A stretch of DNA of 64,000 nucleotides from Halomonas litopenaei (GCF_017303055.1 NZ_JAEKJT010000001.1:496001-560000); one strand, 5' to 3'; counted from the stretch's first letter, positions 53,810-63,648 are shown. Numbers and translations are program-made. Notes: generated by a model not told the origin, from the sequence alone.

Positions 53810-54856
53810 TCAGCCGCGCTCGCCTACTAGCGGCGTGCGGAACAGCTCGCGCCGTTGGGCAGAGTCGAGAGGGAGAGACAGCAAATGGACGAGCTTGGTG
53901 AAGGCCGCCTCCGGGGTCATGTCATCCCCTGAGACCACCTCCGCCGCCGCCAGCAGCTGACCGGCGGCGTAGTGACCGATAGCGATGGTGCCCTGGGGGC
54001 ACTGGCTGATGGCCACCAGCAATTTGCCTTGGCCGCTGGCTTCAGCAAGCACGGCGCCGAGCTGTGGATCGTCAGGCACATTGCCGCCTCCCCACACCTC
54101 CAGCAGGGCGCCTTCGACTCGGTCATCATCCAGCCAGGCCGCCAGCTGCCAGGGGCGAATGCCCGGCCACAGCGGAATGCGCACGACCTTGTCGCCAAGC
54201 CCACGGTAGTCGCCGAGCTCGAACCGCGGGGCGCCGCGCTGCACGGTATCAAGACCACGTGACTCATGCAGCTGCCAATGGCCGGAGACGCATTCGCCGA
54301 GGAGCGGTGCATTGGGGCTGGTGAAGGCGTCGCTGTCACGAGCGTGCCATTTACGGCTGCGGCAGCCGCGCAGCAGCTTGCCGGCGAAGCATACGGCCAC
54401 TTCCTGCAGCTGTGGCATCGCGGCGAAGCCGAGCGCGTCCACCAGGTTGTCCAGTGCATCGCTCTCGGCGGCGGCCAGCGGCGCCATGGAGCCGGTCACC
54501 ACCACTGGCCGGTCGATTCCTTGCAACTGGAAGGCCAGGCTCGAGGCCGTCCAGGCCAGGGTGTCGGTTCCGTGCAGCACCACGATGCCGCGATAGGCCA
54601 GGTAGTGGTCGGCCACCAGCCGGGCGAGCGCTGCCCAGTCTTCCGGCTGAGCGCTGCTCGAATCGATGGGTGTGGCCACCTCCAGCCACTCGAAGGCGGG
54701 CAATGAGGCGCGCCGCTGCGCTGGCAGCTCGTCGACGGCACGGCGGACCCTGGCCTCCATATCGGGGCCAGGAGCAAGGCCATGGGGCGTATTGACCATA
54801 CCGATGGTGCCGCCGGTATAGATGACCAGTACCGCTGCGTCGTAGTGGGAGTTCAT
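53810..54856 (-). CDS. ansA: Type I L-asparaginase
   Basis: This enzyme hydrolyses asparagine to aspartate and ammonia in the cytoplasm. The 348-residue protein has the first catalytic Thr in VLVIYTGGTIGMVNTPHGL and the second set in GIVVLHGTDTLAWTASSLAF. LGDYRGLGDKVVRIPLWPG and LEVWGGGNVPDDPQ complete the family. No signal peptide is seen, so it is of the AnsA (cytoplasmic) rather than AnsB type. AGGA precedes ATG 54856; the extra upstream codons to 54904 do not fit the family. It ends 96 bp before the DUF2789 start on the same strand. Confidence 0.93.
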   Translation of the reverse strand: MNSHYDAAVLVIYTGGTIGMVNTPHGLAPGPDMEARVRRAVDELPAQRRASLPAFEWLEVATPIDSSSAQPEDWAALARLVADHYLAYRGIVVLHGTDTLAWTASSLAFQLQGIDRPVVVTGSMAPLAAAESDALDNLVDALGFAAMPQLQEVAVCFAGKLLRGCRSRKWHARDSDAFTSPNAPLLGECVSGHWQLHESRGLDTVQRGAPRFELGDYRGLGDKVVRIPLWPGIRPWQLAAWLDDDRVEGALLEVWGGGNVPDDPQLGAVLAEASGQGKLLVAISQCPQGTIAIGHYAAGQLLAAAEVVSGDDMTPEAAFTKLVHLLSLPLDSAQRRELFRTPLVGERG

Positions 54857-54909
54857 GTGGCGATGTCCTAAGGGTGAAACGGTGAAACGAGGCCTGCAGG
54901 CCATGTCAT

Positions 54910-56133
54910 CTAGCGACGGCGAGATGCCTGTCGGGTGATGACGGTGTCGTTGTCATCGAAGGTCAGCTGGCGCTGGCGCCCGGCCAGCCAGGCACAGCAG
55001 GCGGCGGCCGCCGCGATACCCATCAACACGTAGGCCACCACGCTGATCGGAGCCTGGTAGTCCAGCAGGATGCCAATGCTCAGGGGGCCAAGTGACGCGA
55101 GGGCATAGCCGCCACCCTGGGCCAGCCCTGACAGGCGTCCCGCCAGGCGGGCGTCGGCAGTGCGCAACACGATCAAGGTCAGTGCCAGGCTGAAGTTGCC
55201 GCCTTGCCCAAGGCCCAGCAGCAGTGCGCCCAGATAGCGCAGCGAGGTATCCGCCATCAGCAGCACCCATAGCCCACTGGCGGTGGCGCCCATCACCAGC
55301 AGCAGCGCAGGCCGTTGATCACGCCCGAAGCGTGCCAGCCACGGTGCCAGTAACGCCGAAACCAGCTGGACCATGACCGACATGCCCATCAGCAGGCCAG
55401 CCTCGGCCTCGCCGATGCCACGTTGCATCAACAGGGTCGGCAGCCAGCCGAACACGATGTAGGCCAGTGAGGATTGGGTCCCCATCAGCAGGGCGACCTG
55501 CCAGGCCAGAGGCTGGCGTAGCAGTCCCTTGGTCACGCCGGTTCCCACGTCCGCGCGGGCGCCTGGCGTGGCAAGCGTGCGCGGCATGTAACGTTCCCAG
55601 GCGATCAGCGCCGCCACCGCCAGCAGGGCCCAGGCGGCAAGACTGCGCGTCCAGTCGCCCAGCAGATCCGTCAGCGGAATCGCCAGGCCTGCACCAAGCG
55701 CGCCGCCCAGGCAGAGCGCCATGGTATAGACACCCGTCATCAGGTCCGCCCCCCGAGGCAGCTCCCGCTTGACCAGTGCCGGCAGCAGCGCTCCGCTCAC
55801 GCCAATGCCCGCGCCGACCATCAGGGTGCCGGCGAACAGCGCAAAGGGGGAGCCCAGGCCACGCAGCAGCAGACCGGCGGCGATGACCCCCAGGCCGATG
55901 GACAGCGCACGTTCGGGGCCGTGTTGGCGAGCCAGGCGGGGGGCCAGCGGCGCGAACAGGCCGAGGCACAGCACGGGCAGGGTGGTCAGGGCACCGATGG
56001 CGGTGGGGGACAGACTGGTGTCCTGCTGTACTCGCGACAGCAGTGGTGCCAGTGACGACAGCGCGGGCCTGAGGTTGAGGCCGACCAGAACCATCAGCAG
56101 AAGAAAGCGCCAGGGCAGCGACGAGGCCTTCAT
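54910..56133 (-). CDS. MFS transporter, CynX/NimT type
   Basis: The 407-residue protein has about twelve membrane segments and starts LLLMVLVGLNLRPALSSLAP, the signature of the CynX/NimT group of the major facilitator superfamily, whose members include cyanate and 2-nitroimidazole exporters. The cytoplasmic loop LAPRLARQHGPERALSIGLG and the later GLLMGMSVMVQLVSALLAPW are typical. No cyanase gene is near, so the substrate is unknown. It lies 53 bp upstream of ansA on the same strand and might be co-transcribed. Confidence 0.88.
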   Translation of the reverse strand: MKASSLPWRFLLLMVLVGLNLRPALSSLAPLLSRVQQDTSLSPTAIGALTTLPVLCLGLFAPLAPRLARQHGPERALSIGLGVIAAGLLLRGLGSPFALFAGTLMVGAGIGVSGALLPALVKRELPRGADLMTGVYTMALCLGGALGAGLAIPLTDLLGDWTRSLAAWALLAVAALIAWERYMPRTLATPGARADVGTGVTKGLLRQPLAWQVALLMGTQSSLAYIVFGWLPTLLMQRGIGEAEAGLLMGMSVMVQLVSALLAPWLARFGRDQRPALLLVMGATASGLWVLLMADTSLRYLGALLLGLGQGGNFSLALTLIVLRTADARLAGRLSGLAQGGGYALASLGPLSIGILLDYQAPISVVAYVLMGIAAAAACCAWLAGRQRQLTFDDNDTVITRQASRRR

Positions 56134-56211
56134 GAGAACTCCTGAAAGATGGCCGACGTGCAGGAGAGCCCGCCAGCGAGGGGCGGCAACCCCTCACTGG
56201 CGGCCTTTGGA

Positions 56212-56712
56212 TTACTTCAGGAAGCGGCGAAGGTCGCCACGCACCTGGTCATTGAAGGTCAGAAACTGGCTGTGGCGCTCGCCGTCGATGCCGTCGATAC
56301 GTACTGCCGTGGCCATGCCCTTGTCGACCAGCAGCTGGTCGTAGATTTCCAGCGTGACCTTTTCGACCGGGGTCTCTCCGGGGGCCTGTTGACCATTCTC
56401 GAGGCGGAAGGTCTCCAGCAGGCTGGCGCGTACGCGGGTCGCCCCACCCTCGGACAGCACGCGCCGGACGAACAGCCAGCCCTCGCAGGCCAGGGCGACA
56501 CCGTCGTGGTTGCGCAGGTACACGGTGCGGTAGCAGGCACCTTGCTCGGCGGCCTTGTCGGCCATGCTGCGATAGGCCTCGGTCATACGATTGGCGCTGA
56601 CCCTGGCCTCATCTATCTTGGCCTGAGCGCCACGGTGTTCGCTGTCGAGCTGTGCCTGCTTCTGGAAGGCCCGGAAGCGCCGATATTCCTTGATCAGTTC
56701 TGGGGTAGCCAT
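56212..56712 (-). CDS. Hypothetical protein, N-terminal coiled coil
   Basis: I do not recognise this 166-residue protein. It starts with a long charged helix (TPELIKEYRRFRAFQKQAQL, then ARVSANRMTEAYRSMADKAA), followed by a mixed alpha/beta part (GVALACEGWLFVRRVLSEGG, VEKVTLEIYDQLLVDKGMAT). There is no signal or membrane segment. AGGA before ATG 56712 supports this start over the in-frame ATG 57 bp further upstream. It lies 78 bp ahead of the CynX-type gene and after rhlE on the same strand, separated from rhlE by a 14-bp tandem array. Confidence 0.7.
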   Translation of the reverse strand: MATPELIKEYRRFRAFQKQAQLDSEHRGAQAKIDEARVSANRMTEAYRSMADKAAEQGACYRTVYLRNHDGVALACEGWLFVRRVLSEGGATRVRASLLETFRLENGQQAPGETPVEKVTLEIYDQLLVDKGMATAVRIDGIDGERHSQFLTFNDQVRGDLRRFLK

Positions 56713-56758
56713 GTCGCGTTCCTGCTCAGGTGGGAGAGGCGCTTGAGCGCCCCTCCGT

Positions 56759-56814
56759 TTTAGTGGCATAGGTTCTGTGACGTAGGTTCAGTGGCGTGCG
56801 TTCAGTCGCGCCGC
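56759..56814. repeat. 14-bp tandem array, four copies
   Basis: TTTAGTGGCATAGG, TTCTGTGACGTAGG, TTCAGTGGCGTGCG and TTCAGTCGCGCCGC follow at 56759, 56773, 56787 and 56801. The last copy directly abuts the rhlE stop codon. Confidence 0.75.
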
Positions 56815-58185
56815 CTAGGCCTGGCCTTGGCGGTTGCCTTGTCCGCCGCGGCGGCGCCTGCGGCGAGCGGGCTGGTCGCTGGCATTGCGGTTGTGGCTGT
56901 TACCATTGTCGCTACGCTGGCCGCCGTTGCGCTGGTTGCCACCGCCATTACCGCTGCTACCGCCACCGCTGTTTCTGTTGGTGTTGCCACCTCGGCGCTG
57001 CCCGCCGCCACGGCGATTGCGTCCGTTTTCGATGGGTTCCGGCTTGGCGTTGGGGTCCGGCTCGAAGCCGGGCTCGATGCGCTTCTCGAGGTCACGCTTG
57101 ATCAGCCGCTCGATGTTCTTCAGCAGGCCATGCTCGTCGACACACACCAGCGATACCGCCTGGCCTTCGTTACCGGCACGGCCGGTGCGGCCAATCCGGT
57201 GGACGTAGTCTTCGGCCACATTGGGCAGCTCGAAGTTGACGACGTGGGGCAATTCATCGATGTCCAGCCCACGCGCTGCTATGTCGGTGGCCACGAGCAC
57301 TTGCAGATCACCCGACTTGAAGGCGCCCAGGGCGCGGGTCCGGGCTGACTGGCTCTTGTTGCCGTGGATCGCCATGGCGGTGATGTTGCGCTTGTCCAGA
57401 TGCTCTGCCAGGCGGTTGGCGCCGTGCTTGGTGCGGGTGAACACCAGTACCTGGTACCAGCGATGACTCTCGATCAAATGGGCAAGCAGCTCGCGCTTGC
57501 GCTCACGATCCACCCGGTAGACCGCCTGATCCACCGTCTCGGCGGTGGTATTGCGGCGGGCGACCTCGATCATCTCGGGGCGGTCCAGCAGCTTGTCCGC
57601 CAGCGCCTGGATCTCGCTGGAGAAGGTGGCCGAGAACAGCAGGTTCTGGCGCTTCTCCGGCAGCAGCTTGAGCACGCGGCGAATGTCGTGGATGAAGCCC
57701 ATGTCGAGCATGCGGTCGGCTTCATCGAGCACCAGGATTTCCACCTGGGACAGGTTGACGTGGCCCTGCTGATGCAGATCGAGCAGGCGACCCGGCGTCG
57801 CCACCAGCACGTCCAGGCCCGGGCGAATGGCGTCGATCTGCGGCTGCTGGCCGACACCGCCGAAGATGACGTGATGGGTCAGTGACAGGTGCTTGCCGTA
57901 ATCGCGGACGCTTTCCCCGACCTGAGCGGCCAGTTCCCGTGTGGGTGTCAGCACCAGGGCCCGTATCTGGCACTTGGCGGGGCGGGGGCCTTCGGCCAGG
58001 CGCTGGAGCATGGGTAGGGTGAAGCCTGCTGTCTTGCCGGTGCCGGTCTGGGCACTGGCCAGCAGGTCGCCGCCCTTCAGCACCGCGGGGATCGCTTGGC
58101 GCTGAATGGGCGTCGGGGTGTCATAGCCCTGTGCCTCGACGGCACGGAGCAATTCGGCACGCAGGCCGAGATCGGAAAAACTCAT
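56815..58185 (-). CDS. DEAD-box RNA helicase, RhlE type
   Basis: The 456-residue protein unwinds RNA duplexes with ATP. It has the Q motif ([20 protein letters not shown]), motif [14 protein letters not shown], motif [19 protein letters not shown] ([14 protein letters not shown]) and motif [21 protein letters not shown]. The C-terminal tail is rich in Gly, Asn and Arg ([20 protein letters not shown], ending [16 protein letters not shown]), typical of RNA-binding extensions of RhlE-like proteins in salt-tolerant and cold-adapted bacteria. The longer frame to 58329 is not supported; ATG 58185 gives the family N-terminus [19 protein letters not shown]. pqiC lies upstream on the same strand with a 200-bp gap. 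Confidence 0.93.
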   Translation of the reverse strand: MSFSDLGLRAELLRAVEAQGYDTPTPIQRQAIPAVLKGGDLLASAQTGTGKTAGFTLPMLQRLAEGPRPAKCQIRALVLTPTRELAAQVGESVRDYGKHLSLTHHVIFGGVGQQPQIDAIRPGLDVLVATPGRLLDLHQQGHVNLSQVEILVLDEADRMLDMGFIHDIRRVLKLLPEKRQNLLFSATFSSEIQALADKLLDRPEMIEVARRNTTAETVDQAVYRVDRERKRELLAHLIESHRWYQVLVFTRTKHGANRLAEHLDKRNITAMAIHGNKSQSARTRALGAFKSGDLQVLVATDIAARGLDIDELPHVVNFELPNVAEDYVHRIGRTGRAGNEGQAVSLVCVDEHGLLKNIERLIKRDLEKRIEPGFEPDPNAKPEPIENGRNRRGGGQRRGGNTNRNSGGGSSGNGGGNQRNGGQRSDNGNSHNRNASDQPARRRRRRGGQGNRQGQA

Positions 58186-58386
58186 GCAAACTCCAACACG
58201 CACGCACTCGCAGGACGCCAACTGACGGCTGGCGCCGGTCCCGGACAAGGCGTGGGATAAATTCGGCGGGGGACCCCCCGTCACCGTTGCCGGCATGATG
58301 CCAGATTTGTTGCGCCAGCGCACCGGCAACCGCCCTTCCAGCGGTCGTCGGTGGTGATGCAGGGGGCGGGTATCAGGCGCTGACCG

Positions 58387-58971
58387 TCAGGATGCTTGGC
58401 GAACCCGAGCGGCGATGGTGTCAGCAACGCCGTCCCAGGTGCGGCCAAGGGCGCGCACCAGAGCGGCATATCCGTCGCTGTCCAGCGGCTCTCTAGCTTC
58501 AAAGCTGTCGCTGTCGATGACCTGGCGTCGGGCATCGCGCAGCAGCCACTGCCCGGAGGTCACCGCGTAGCCATCGTAGTGCCCCTGGAAGCGGTCGATA
58601 CTGAGCTCCAGGGTCATGGCGCCCTCTGCCGGTCCGCTCGACAACAGCACTCGGCGTCCCGTCAGCCGGTCGGCAAGACGATCACGCAATCCGCGCTCCA
58701 GCTGTTGCACCAGGGGGGCGGCCCATTGGTGACTCTTGGCCTGATTGAGGGAGATATCGTCGACCTGCAGGACCACGCCCTCGGCCTCAAGATAATTGGC
58801 CAGGCGCGGAGGAGCCACCACCAGTGGAGTATCGCTGGAGGAGGGGATTCGCGCGTCCTGGCTGCCTGCATCGGCGGGCAGCACGTACTGGGTGACCGGT
58901 GTCTCGGCGGTGGCGCAGCCACCCAGCCAAAGTGCCAGCAGGGGAACACAGAGGTGTCTGATTGGCCTCAT
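58387..58971 (-). CDS. pqiC: PqiC-type outer-membrane lipoprotein
   Basis: PqiC is the lipoprotein partner of PqiB, part of the PqiABC system that moves lipids or other hydrophobic molecules between the membranes. The 194-residue protein has a lipobox signal (HLCVPLLALWLGGCATAETP, Cys near residue 19). ARLANYL-like PPRLANYLEAEGVVLQVDDI and SIDRFQGHYDGYAVTSGQWL match DUF330. The start at 58971 has AAAGGAG before it. It follows pqiB by 77 bp. Confidence 0.9.
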   Translation of the reverse strand: MRPIRHLCVPLLALWLGGCATAETPVTQYVLPADAGSQDARIPSSSDTPLVVAPPRLANYLEAEGVVLQVDDISLNQAKSHQWAAPLVQQLERGLRDRLADRLTGRRVLLSSGPAEGAMTLELSIDRFQGHYDGYAVTSGQWLLRDARRQVIDSDSFEAREPLDSDGYAALVRALGRTWDGVADTIAARVRQAS

Positions 58972-59048
58972 GGAGAACTCCTTTCCGTTGAGGTCAGTGA
59001 TGTCATCACATTCGCTGGCCCGGGCCGGCATGGCCCGGGCCGCCTGAG

Positions 59049-60737
59049 TCAGCGCGGTGCCCGCGGAATCGGGTCTTCCGTCTGGATACTGTCGAACAGC
59101 AGGGCCCTTGGGTCATCGCTGATCTTGCGCGCCGCTGGCTGCAGGTCGCGAACCAGGCGCTCGACTTCGTTCAGCGTGCGGGTCAGGTCCTGGTAGGCAC
59201 TGGACTCCGGTGACAGGCCGCTCAAGGTCTGGCGCAGCTCGTCCAGGGTCTGGTTGATGTTGCCCGGCAGACCCTGGGTCTCCGGGTTATCCAGCAGGCT
59301 GTTCATGCTCTGCACCAGCGTGCGGGCCTGGGTCAGCATGGCTTCCGACACTTGCAGGTTGCGGTCCAGCCCCGACAGGATCGGCTCGATCTCGAGACGA
59401 TTGAGCTTGTCGAGCAGCGCCGTGACCTGCGCCTGAATCTGCGCCAGGCCCGCCGAGGCGGTGGGGAAGACGGGGCGGTCGGCAAAGCTCTCCGCCACGT
59501 ACTGGCCACGTAGCTCTTCGTCGATCTTGAGGTCCACGAACAGGGCACCGGTCAGCAGGCTGCCGCTCTTCAGGGTGGCGCGCATGCCGCGCTCGAACAG
59601 ACGGTTGAAGCGTTCGCGCCATTCCTCCAGGTCAAGGTCATTGGCACCGATGCCAAGGCGCTGTGGCTCGATTCGGATCAGCACCGGAATGGCCAGGCGC
59701 TCACGCCCGGGAGGCTGCTTGGCGGTAAAGTTCCAGGGCACCGCGGCCACGGTGCCGATGCGCACGCCACGGAATTCGACCGGGGCGCCACGGGACAGAC
59801 CGCGGACGGTGTCCTCGTTGAGCAGTACGAACTCCAGGTAGCGGTTGAAGGTACCCTGACGCGCCGCCTCCTCGTCGGCATACAGCTCGAAGGTGGCGTC
59901 TTCCTCGGCCTCGGGGCCGGCAGGAATGTCATCCGGCACACCGAAGGTCACGCCGCCGCCGAGCAGGGCCTCAAGGGATTCGACTTTTACCTGGAAGCCT
60001 TCGGAACCCAGGCTTACGTCGATGCCGCTGGTGCCCCAGAAGCGGGTGTTCTCGGTGACCAGGGTGTCGTAGGGGCTTTCGATGAAGATGCGGTGATGCA
60101 TGCTTTGGGTCGAGACATCGAATTCGGCCTTCTCCACGCGACCTACGCTGAAGCCTTGAAAGGTCACGGCGTCGCCCACGCTAAGTGAGTTGCCGACCTG
60201 GCTGACCAGGTTCAGGCGCAGCCCCTCGGCGCCTGGCGGCGCGACCGGAGGTTCATCGCTGACGTCGAAGTCCCGGGCATCGACCTCGCTGCGGCCCGGC
60301 TCCAGCTGAATATAGGCGCCGGACAGTACCGTCCCAAGACCGCTGATGCCCTCGCGGCCGATACGCGGCTTGACCACCCAGAAGTGGGTGTCCTCGACCA
60401 GCATCTGCTCGGCCTGGGGCTCCATCTGGGCGGTGATCTCGACGCCGGACAGGTCTTCGCTGAGGGAGACGGAGGTCACCTTGCCGACCTCGACGTTACG
60501 GGTCTTGATCAGCGTCTTGCCGGCTTCAATGCCGTCGGCCGTGGGCAGATGCAGCGAAATCTGAGGGCCACGGCTGGCATAGTTGTCATAGACCAGCCAG
60601 CCGCCGATGAGCAGTGCCACGAAGGGCACTATCCATACCGGCGACAGGCGTTTCTGCTGGGTCGGTGCGGCACGGTGCATGTCCTGGTCCGGCGGCACTT
60701 GATGATCTTCCGGGTGGCGCGAATCGGCGTCACTCAT
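59049..60737 (-). CDS. pqiB: PqiB, MCE-domain envelope protein
   Basis: PqiB forms a stacked, hollow rod across the periplasm for lipid traffic. The 562-residue protein has one N-terminal membrane helix (LSPVWIVPFVALLIGGWLVY) and three MCE/MlaD repeats (start points near ISLHLPTADGIEAGKTLIKT; EGLRLNLVSQVGNSLSVGDA; and DTVRGLSRGAPVEFRGVRIG), followed by a long helical C-terminal region (LTQARTLVQSMNSLLDNPET). The start ATG overlaps the pqiA stop as ATGA. The usual E. coli order pqiA-pqiB-pqiC is kept on the minus strand. Confidence 0.94.
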   Translation of the reverse strand: MSDADSRHPEDHQVPPDQDMHRAAPTQQKRLSPVWIVPFVALLIGGWLVYDNYASRGPQISLHLPTADGIEAGKTLIKTRNVEVGKVTSVSLSEDLSGVEITAQMEPQAEQMLVEDTHFWVVKPRIGREGISGLGTVLSGAYIQLEPGRSEVDARDFDVSDEPPVAPPGAEGLRLNLVSQVGNSLSVGDAVTFQGFSVGRVEKAEFDVSTQSMHHRIFIESPYDTLVTENTRFWGTSGIDVSLGSEGFQVKVESLEALLGGGVTFGVPDDIPAGPEAEEDATFELYADEEAARQGTFNRYLEFVLLNEDTVRGLSRGAPVEFRGVRIGTVAAVPWNFTAKQPPGRERLAIPVLIRIEPQRLGIGANDLDLEEWRERFNRLFERGMRATLKSGSLLTGALFVDLKIDEELRGQYVAESFADRPVFPTASAGLAQIQAQVTALLDKLNRLEIEPILSGLDRNLQVSEAMLTQARTLVQSMNSLLDNPETQGLPGNINQTLDELRQTLSGLSPESSAYQDLTRTLNEVERLVRDLQPAARKISDDPRALLFDSIQTEDPIPRAPR

Positions 60738-62188
60738 GATGTGCTTCCTTGTTCGTCCTGCGTATGGCGTGTCATCGAAGGGGGCGTGTCTTCACCATCC
60801 TCGGCGGGATGGTGGATGGCGTCGGTGGGATGGTGGCTGGTCGGTGTATAGGGGGCATGCGTCTTGCTGTCGCCATCCCATAGCAGACGTGGATCAAAGC
60901 TCATCGCGGCCAGCATCGTCACGATCACTACGCCGCCGAAGGCCAGCGACGCCGGGCCCGGGTCCACTGACATCAAGGCGCCCGCCCTGATCAGTGCGAC
61001 CAGGATCGACACCACGAACACGTCCACCATCGACCAGCGTCCGATCAGCTCCGTCAGACGATACAGCCGAGCGCGAACCACGGAACGCATATTAGGTGCC
61101 CTTGGCGCGACCAGGCACAGCCACACCAGCGCCAGCAGCTTGCCGATGGGCACGATCACGCTGGCCACGAAGATCACCAGGGCGACAGGCCAGGAGCCGT
61201 GACTGACCAGGTAGATCACCCCGCCGATGATGGTCTGAGGTTCCGCCGAGCCCAGGCTGGTGGTGTACATGATCGGGTAGACATTGGCCGGAATGTACAG
61301 CACCGCTGCGGTCAGTAGAAGAGCCCAGGTGGTCTGCAGACTGCGTGGGCGCCTGGCGTGAAGCTTCTCGCCGCAGCGTCGGCAGCGACCGTGGCCGTGC
61401 TGATCCAGCCGATTGATCAAACCGCAGGTGTGGCAACCCGTCAGACCCTGGGAGGCCGCAGTGGCGCCGGTGCGGGTGCCTTCCGGCGCCAGCGGCTCCC
61501 CGGTCAGCGAAAACCACAGCCAGTCCTGATCCAGCGACAGGGTGGTGGCCAACAGCAGTACGGCGTAGATGATGAAGGCCCAGAACGACACTCCGAGCGT
61601 GATCTCGGCAAGCCCTGCCACCTTGATCAGCGCGACCATGGTGCCGACGATAAAGACGTCGGCCATCAGCCATGGGGCGATGTGAGACAGTCCCCGTGCC
61701 AGCGTGCGGCTGTAGGGCAGCCGACGAGGCAGCGTCAGGCTGAGCTGAAGATAGACGACGGTGATCAGATAGAGAGCGGGCAGCACGATGATCGACATCA
61801 GCACCATCATGGCGACGATCGGCTGATGATGCTCGAGCATCTGGGTCGCCGTCTGAGCGACCTCGATCTCATTGCCGACGCCCTTGGCACGAAAGCCGAT
61901 GAACGGGAAGGCCAGGGCCGCCGCCATGGCCACCAAGGCGCTGATCGCCAGCGCCAGACTGCGCTGTGCGGGGAAGGCATGGCGCTTGACCAGATCATGG
62001 CCACAGCGTACACAGTCGGCTTCTTCACCGGGGCTCAGCGGGGGGAGCGCCATCACCCAGTCACACTCGTGGCAGGCGCGCAGGCGTCGGCGCGACTTGA
62101 CGTGTGCCTCGGGTGGAAGATGCTGGGTGACGGATGTCTGGCGCAGCCGATCAATATGGCCGCGAAGGGATGTAGGCACGGTCGTCAA
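60734..62188 (-). CDS. pqiA: PqiA, integral membrane protein with zinc ribbons
   Basis: The 484-residue protein has two homologous halves, each with a cytosolic Cys4 zinc-ribbon (ACHECDWVM ... CVRCGHDLV; then GCHTCGLINR ... CRRCGEKL) and about four membrane helices (LALAISALVAMAAALAFPFI; LLLTAAVLYIPANVYPIMYT). It is the inner-membrane component of PqiABC. The start is uncertain: TTG 62188 follows GGGAGG very closely, and GTG 62179 is a possible alternative. The gene is divergent from the Ca/Na exchanger gene. Confidence 0.92.
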   Translation of the reverse strand: MTTVPTSLRGHIDRLRQTSVTQHLPPEAHVKSRRRLRACHECDWVMALPPLSPGEEADCVRCGHDLVKRHAFPAQRSLALAISALVAMAAALAFPFIGFRAKGVGNEIEVAQTATQMLEHHQPIVAMMVLMSIIVLPALYLITVVYLQLSLTLPRRLPYSRTLARGLSHIAPWLMADVFIVGTMVALIKVAGLAEITLGVSFWAFIIYAVLLLATTLSLDQDWLWFSLTGEPLAPEGTRTGATAASQGLTGCHTCGLINRLDQHGHGRCRRCGEKLHARRPRSLQTTWALLLTAAVLYIPANVYPIMYTTSLGSAEPQTIIGGVIYLVSHGSWPVALVIFVASVIVPIGKLLALVWLCLVAPRAPNMRSVVRARLYRLTELIGRWSMVDVFVVSILVALIRAGALMSVDPGPASLAFGGVVIVTMLAAMSFDPRLLWDGDSKTHAPYTPTSHHPTDAIHHPAEDGEDTPPSMTRHTQDEQGSTS

Positions 62189-62345
62189 TATCCTCCCGTG
62201 GGTGGCAGCAGCGAGGCGCTGTGCGGGTACTGGACGTCAGCGCTTTCGTAACAAGCTGATCCTGCGAATTAAAATAGTGTGGCACGTTGACGTGGGTGAC
62301 ACCATAGACAAAGATGCGACCGATATCATGGGCTGAGGAGTTGAC

Positions 62346-63344
62346 ATGTTGCTAGCGGTTTCTGCCGTCGTGGGCGGTCTGGTCGTACTGGTGTGGAGCG
62401 CAGAGCGCTTCGTCGAGGGGGCGGCAGCCACCGCCAATCGGCTGGGTCTGTCACCTTTGCTGGTCGGTATGCTGGTGATCGGCTTTGGTACTTCGGCCCC
62501 AGAATTGACCGTTTCAGCACTATCTGCCGCCCAGGGGAACCCCGGTCTGGCGCTGGGCAATGCCTACGGCTCCAATATTGCAAATATCGGTCTCATCCTG
62601 GGGCTGGTGGCCCTGGTGTCTCCGCTGGCGGTGCACTCCTCGGTGATCCGGCGTGAGTTGCCGGTGCTGGGAGCGGCCACCCTGGTGTCTGCATTGATGA
62701 TGTGGGGTGGCGTGATCAGCCGGCTGGAAGGAAGCCTGCTGCTACTCGGCTTGCTGCTGTTCATGGTGGTCAGCATCATTCAGAGCCGCCGTGAAGAGGC
62801 GGCGGCCAGGGCCGATGCCTTGGCGATGGACACGGTACAGGAACTCGATGCCCATGCGATGTCGCTGGGCAAGGGACTCGCTCTGACGCTTGGTGGCTTG
62901 GCGCTGCTGGTTGTCAGCTCGCGCTTGCTGGTGTGGGGCGCCGTCGACATCGCTCAGGGCTTGGGCGTGTCTGACGTGATCATCGGTCTGACGGTGGTGG
63001 CGGTGGGCACGTCCTTGCCGGAGCTGGCGTCGTCCATCAGTGCCCTGCGGCGCAAGGAGCATGATCTGGTGCTCGGCAACGTCGTCGGGTCTAACCTGTT
63101 CAACACCCTTGGCGTGGTCGGCCTGGCCGCCGTGATTGCGCCCATCGAGGCCGGACGTGAAGTGCTGCTGCGCGACTGGTCGATCATGACCGCCATGACC
63201 GTGATGATGGCGGTATTTGCGCTCGGCTGGAAAGGGCGAGCGGGGCGTATCAACCGCTTGGAAGGGGGCGTACTGGTGGCTGTCTACGCCTTGTATACCG
63301 GCTACCTGGTATCGCTGGTGCTGAGCACGACCTCGGGCGCTTGA
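62346..63344 (+). CDS. YrbG-type calcium/sodium exchanger
   Basis: The 332-residue protein has about ten membrane helices and two inverted alpha repeats of the CaCA superfamily: VIGFGTSAPELTVSALSAAQ with GNAYGSNIANIGLILGLVAL in the first half, and VVAVGTSLPELASSISALRR with GNVVGSNLFNTLGVVGLAAV in the second. The conserved Glu of each is the ion ligand. It most likely exports Ca using the Na gradient, fitting a salt-adapted organism; the E. coli homologue YrbG has no fixed role. TGAGGAG lies 4 bp before ATG 62346. Confidence 0.93.
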   Translation: MLLAVSAVVGGLVVLVWSAERFVEGAAATANRLGLSPLLVGMLVIGFGTSAPELTVSALSAAQGNPGLALGNAYGSNIANIGLILGLVALVSPLAVHSSVIRRELPVLGAATLVSALMMWGGVISRLEGSLLLLGLLLFMVVSIIQSRREEAAARADALAMDTVQELDAHAMSLGKGLALTLGGLALLVVSSRLLVWGAVDIAQGLGVSDVIIGLTVVAVGTSLPELASSISALRRKEHDLVLGNVVGSNLFNTLGVVGLAAVIAPIEAGREVLLRDWSIMTAMTVMMAVFALGWKGRAGRINRLEGGVLVAVYALYTGYLVSLVLSTTSGA

Positions 63345-63648
63345 CGCCTGGAGGCGAAGAATAGGCAGGCTGCGCCGTTGTCGTCGTTGACTGACGCGCT
63401 AGTAGGCGATTGACGACTGCGGCGTGCGACAATTAGCCATGCGACATAGGCCGATCTGCATTCTATGCTGGGTGCAGCGCTGGATCGAATGTGCAAACTT
63501 TTGCATATTGCGTGCGACGATGGGCCACCAGGGATGTGGTGAGCCCCTCGGCGTCTGATCCAGCTCGGTTCAGCTGGGGTCCGGTCCGCAGTGGTTGGGT
63601 GGATGGCGGGACACCAACGCCGATCATCTCTGCCTCGAGGAGTCGCTC
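63345..63648. other. Promoter region of the oxidase genes
   Basis: No gene is visible in this 304-bp spacer. It contains one 14-bp palindrome (63492-63505) and GAGGAG at 63637-63642, the ribosome binding site of the next gene. No ANR/FNR-type site is evident by eye. Confidence 0.5.
63492..63505. promoter_or_regulatory. 14-bp palindrome before the cytochrome bd gene
   Basis: TGCAAA and TTTGCA are perfect inverted arms with a 2-bp spacer (CT), about 145 bp before the start codon. It could be an operator; no regulator is known. Confidence 0.35.
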
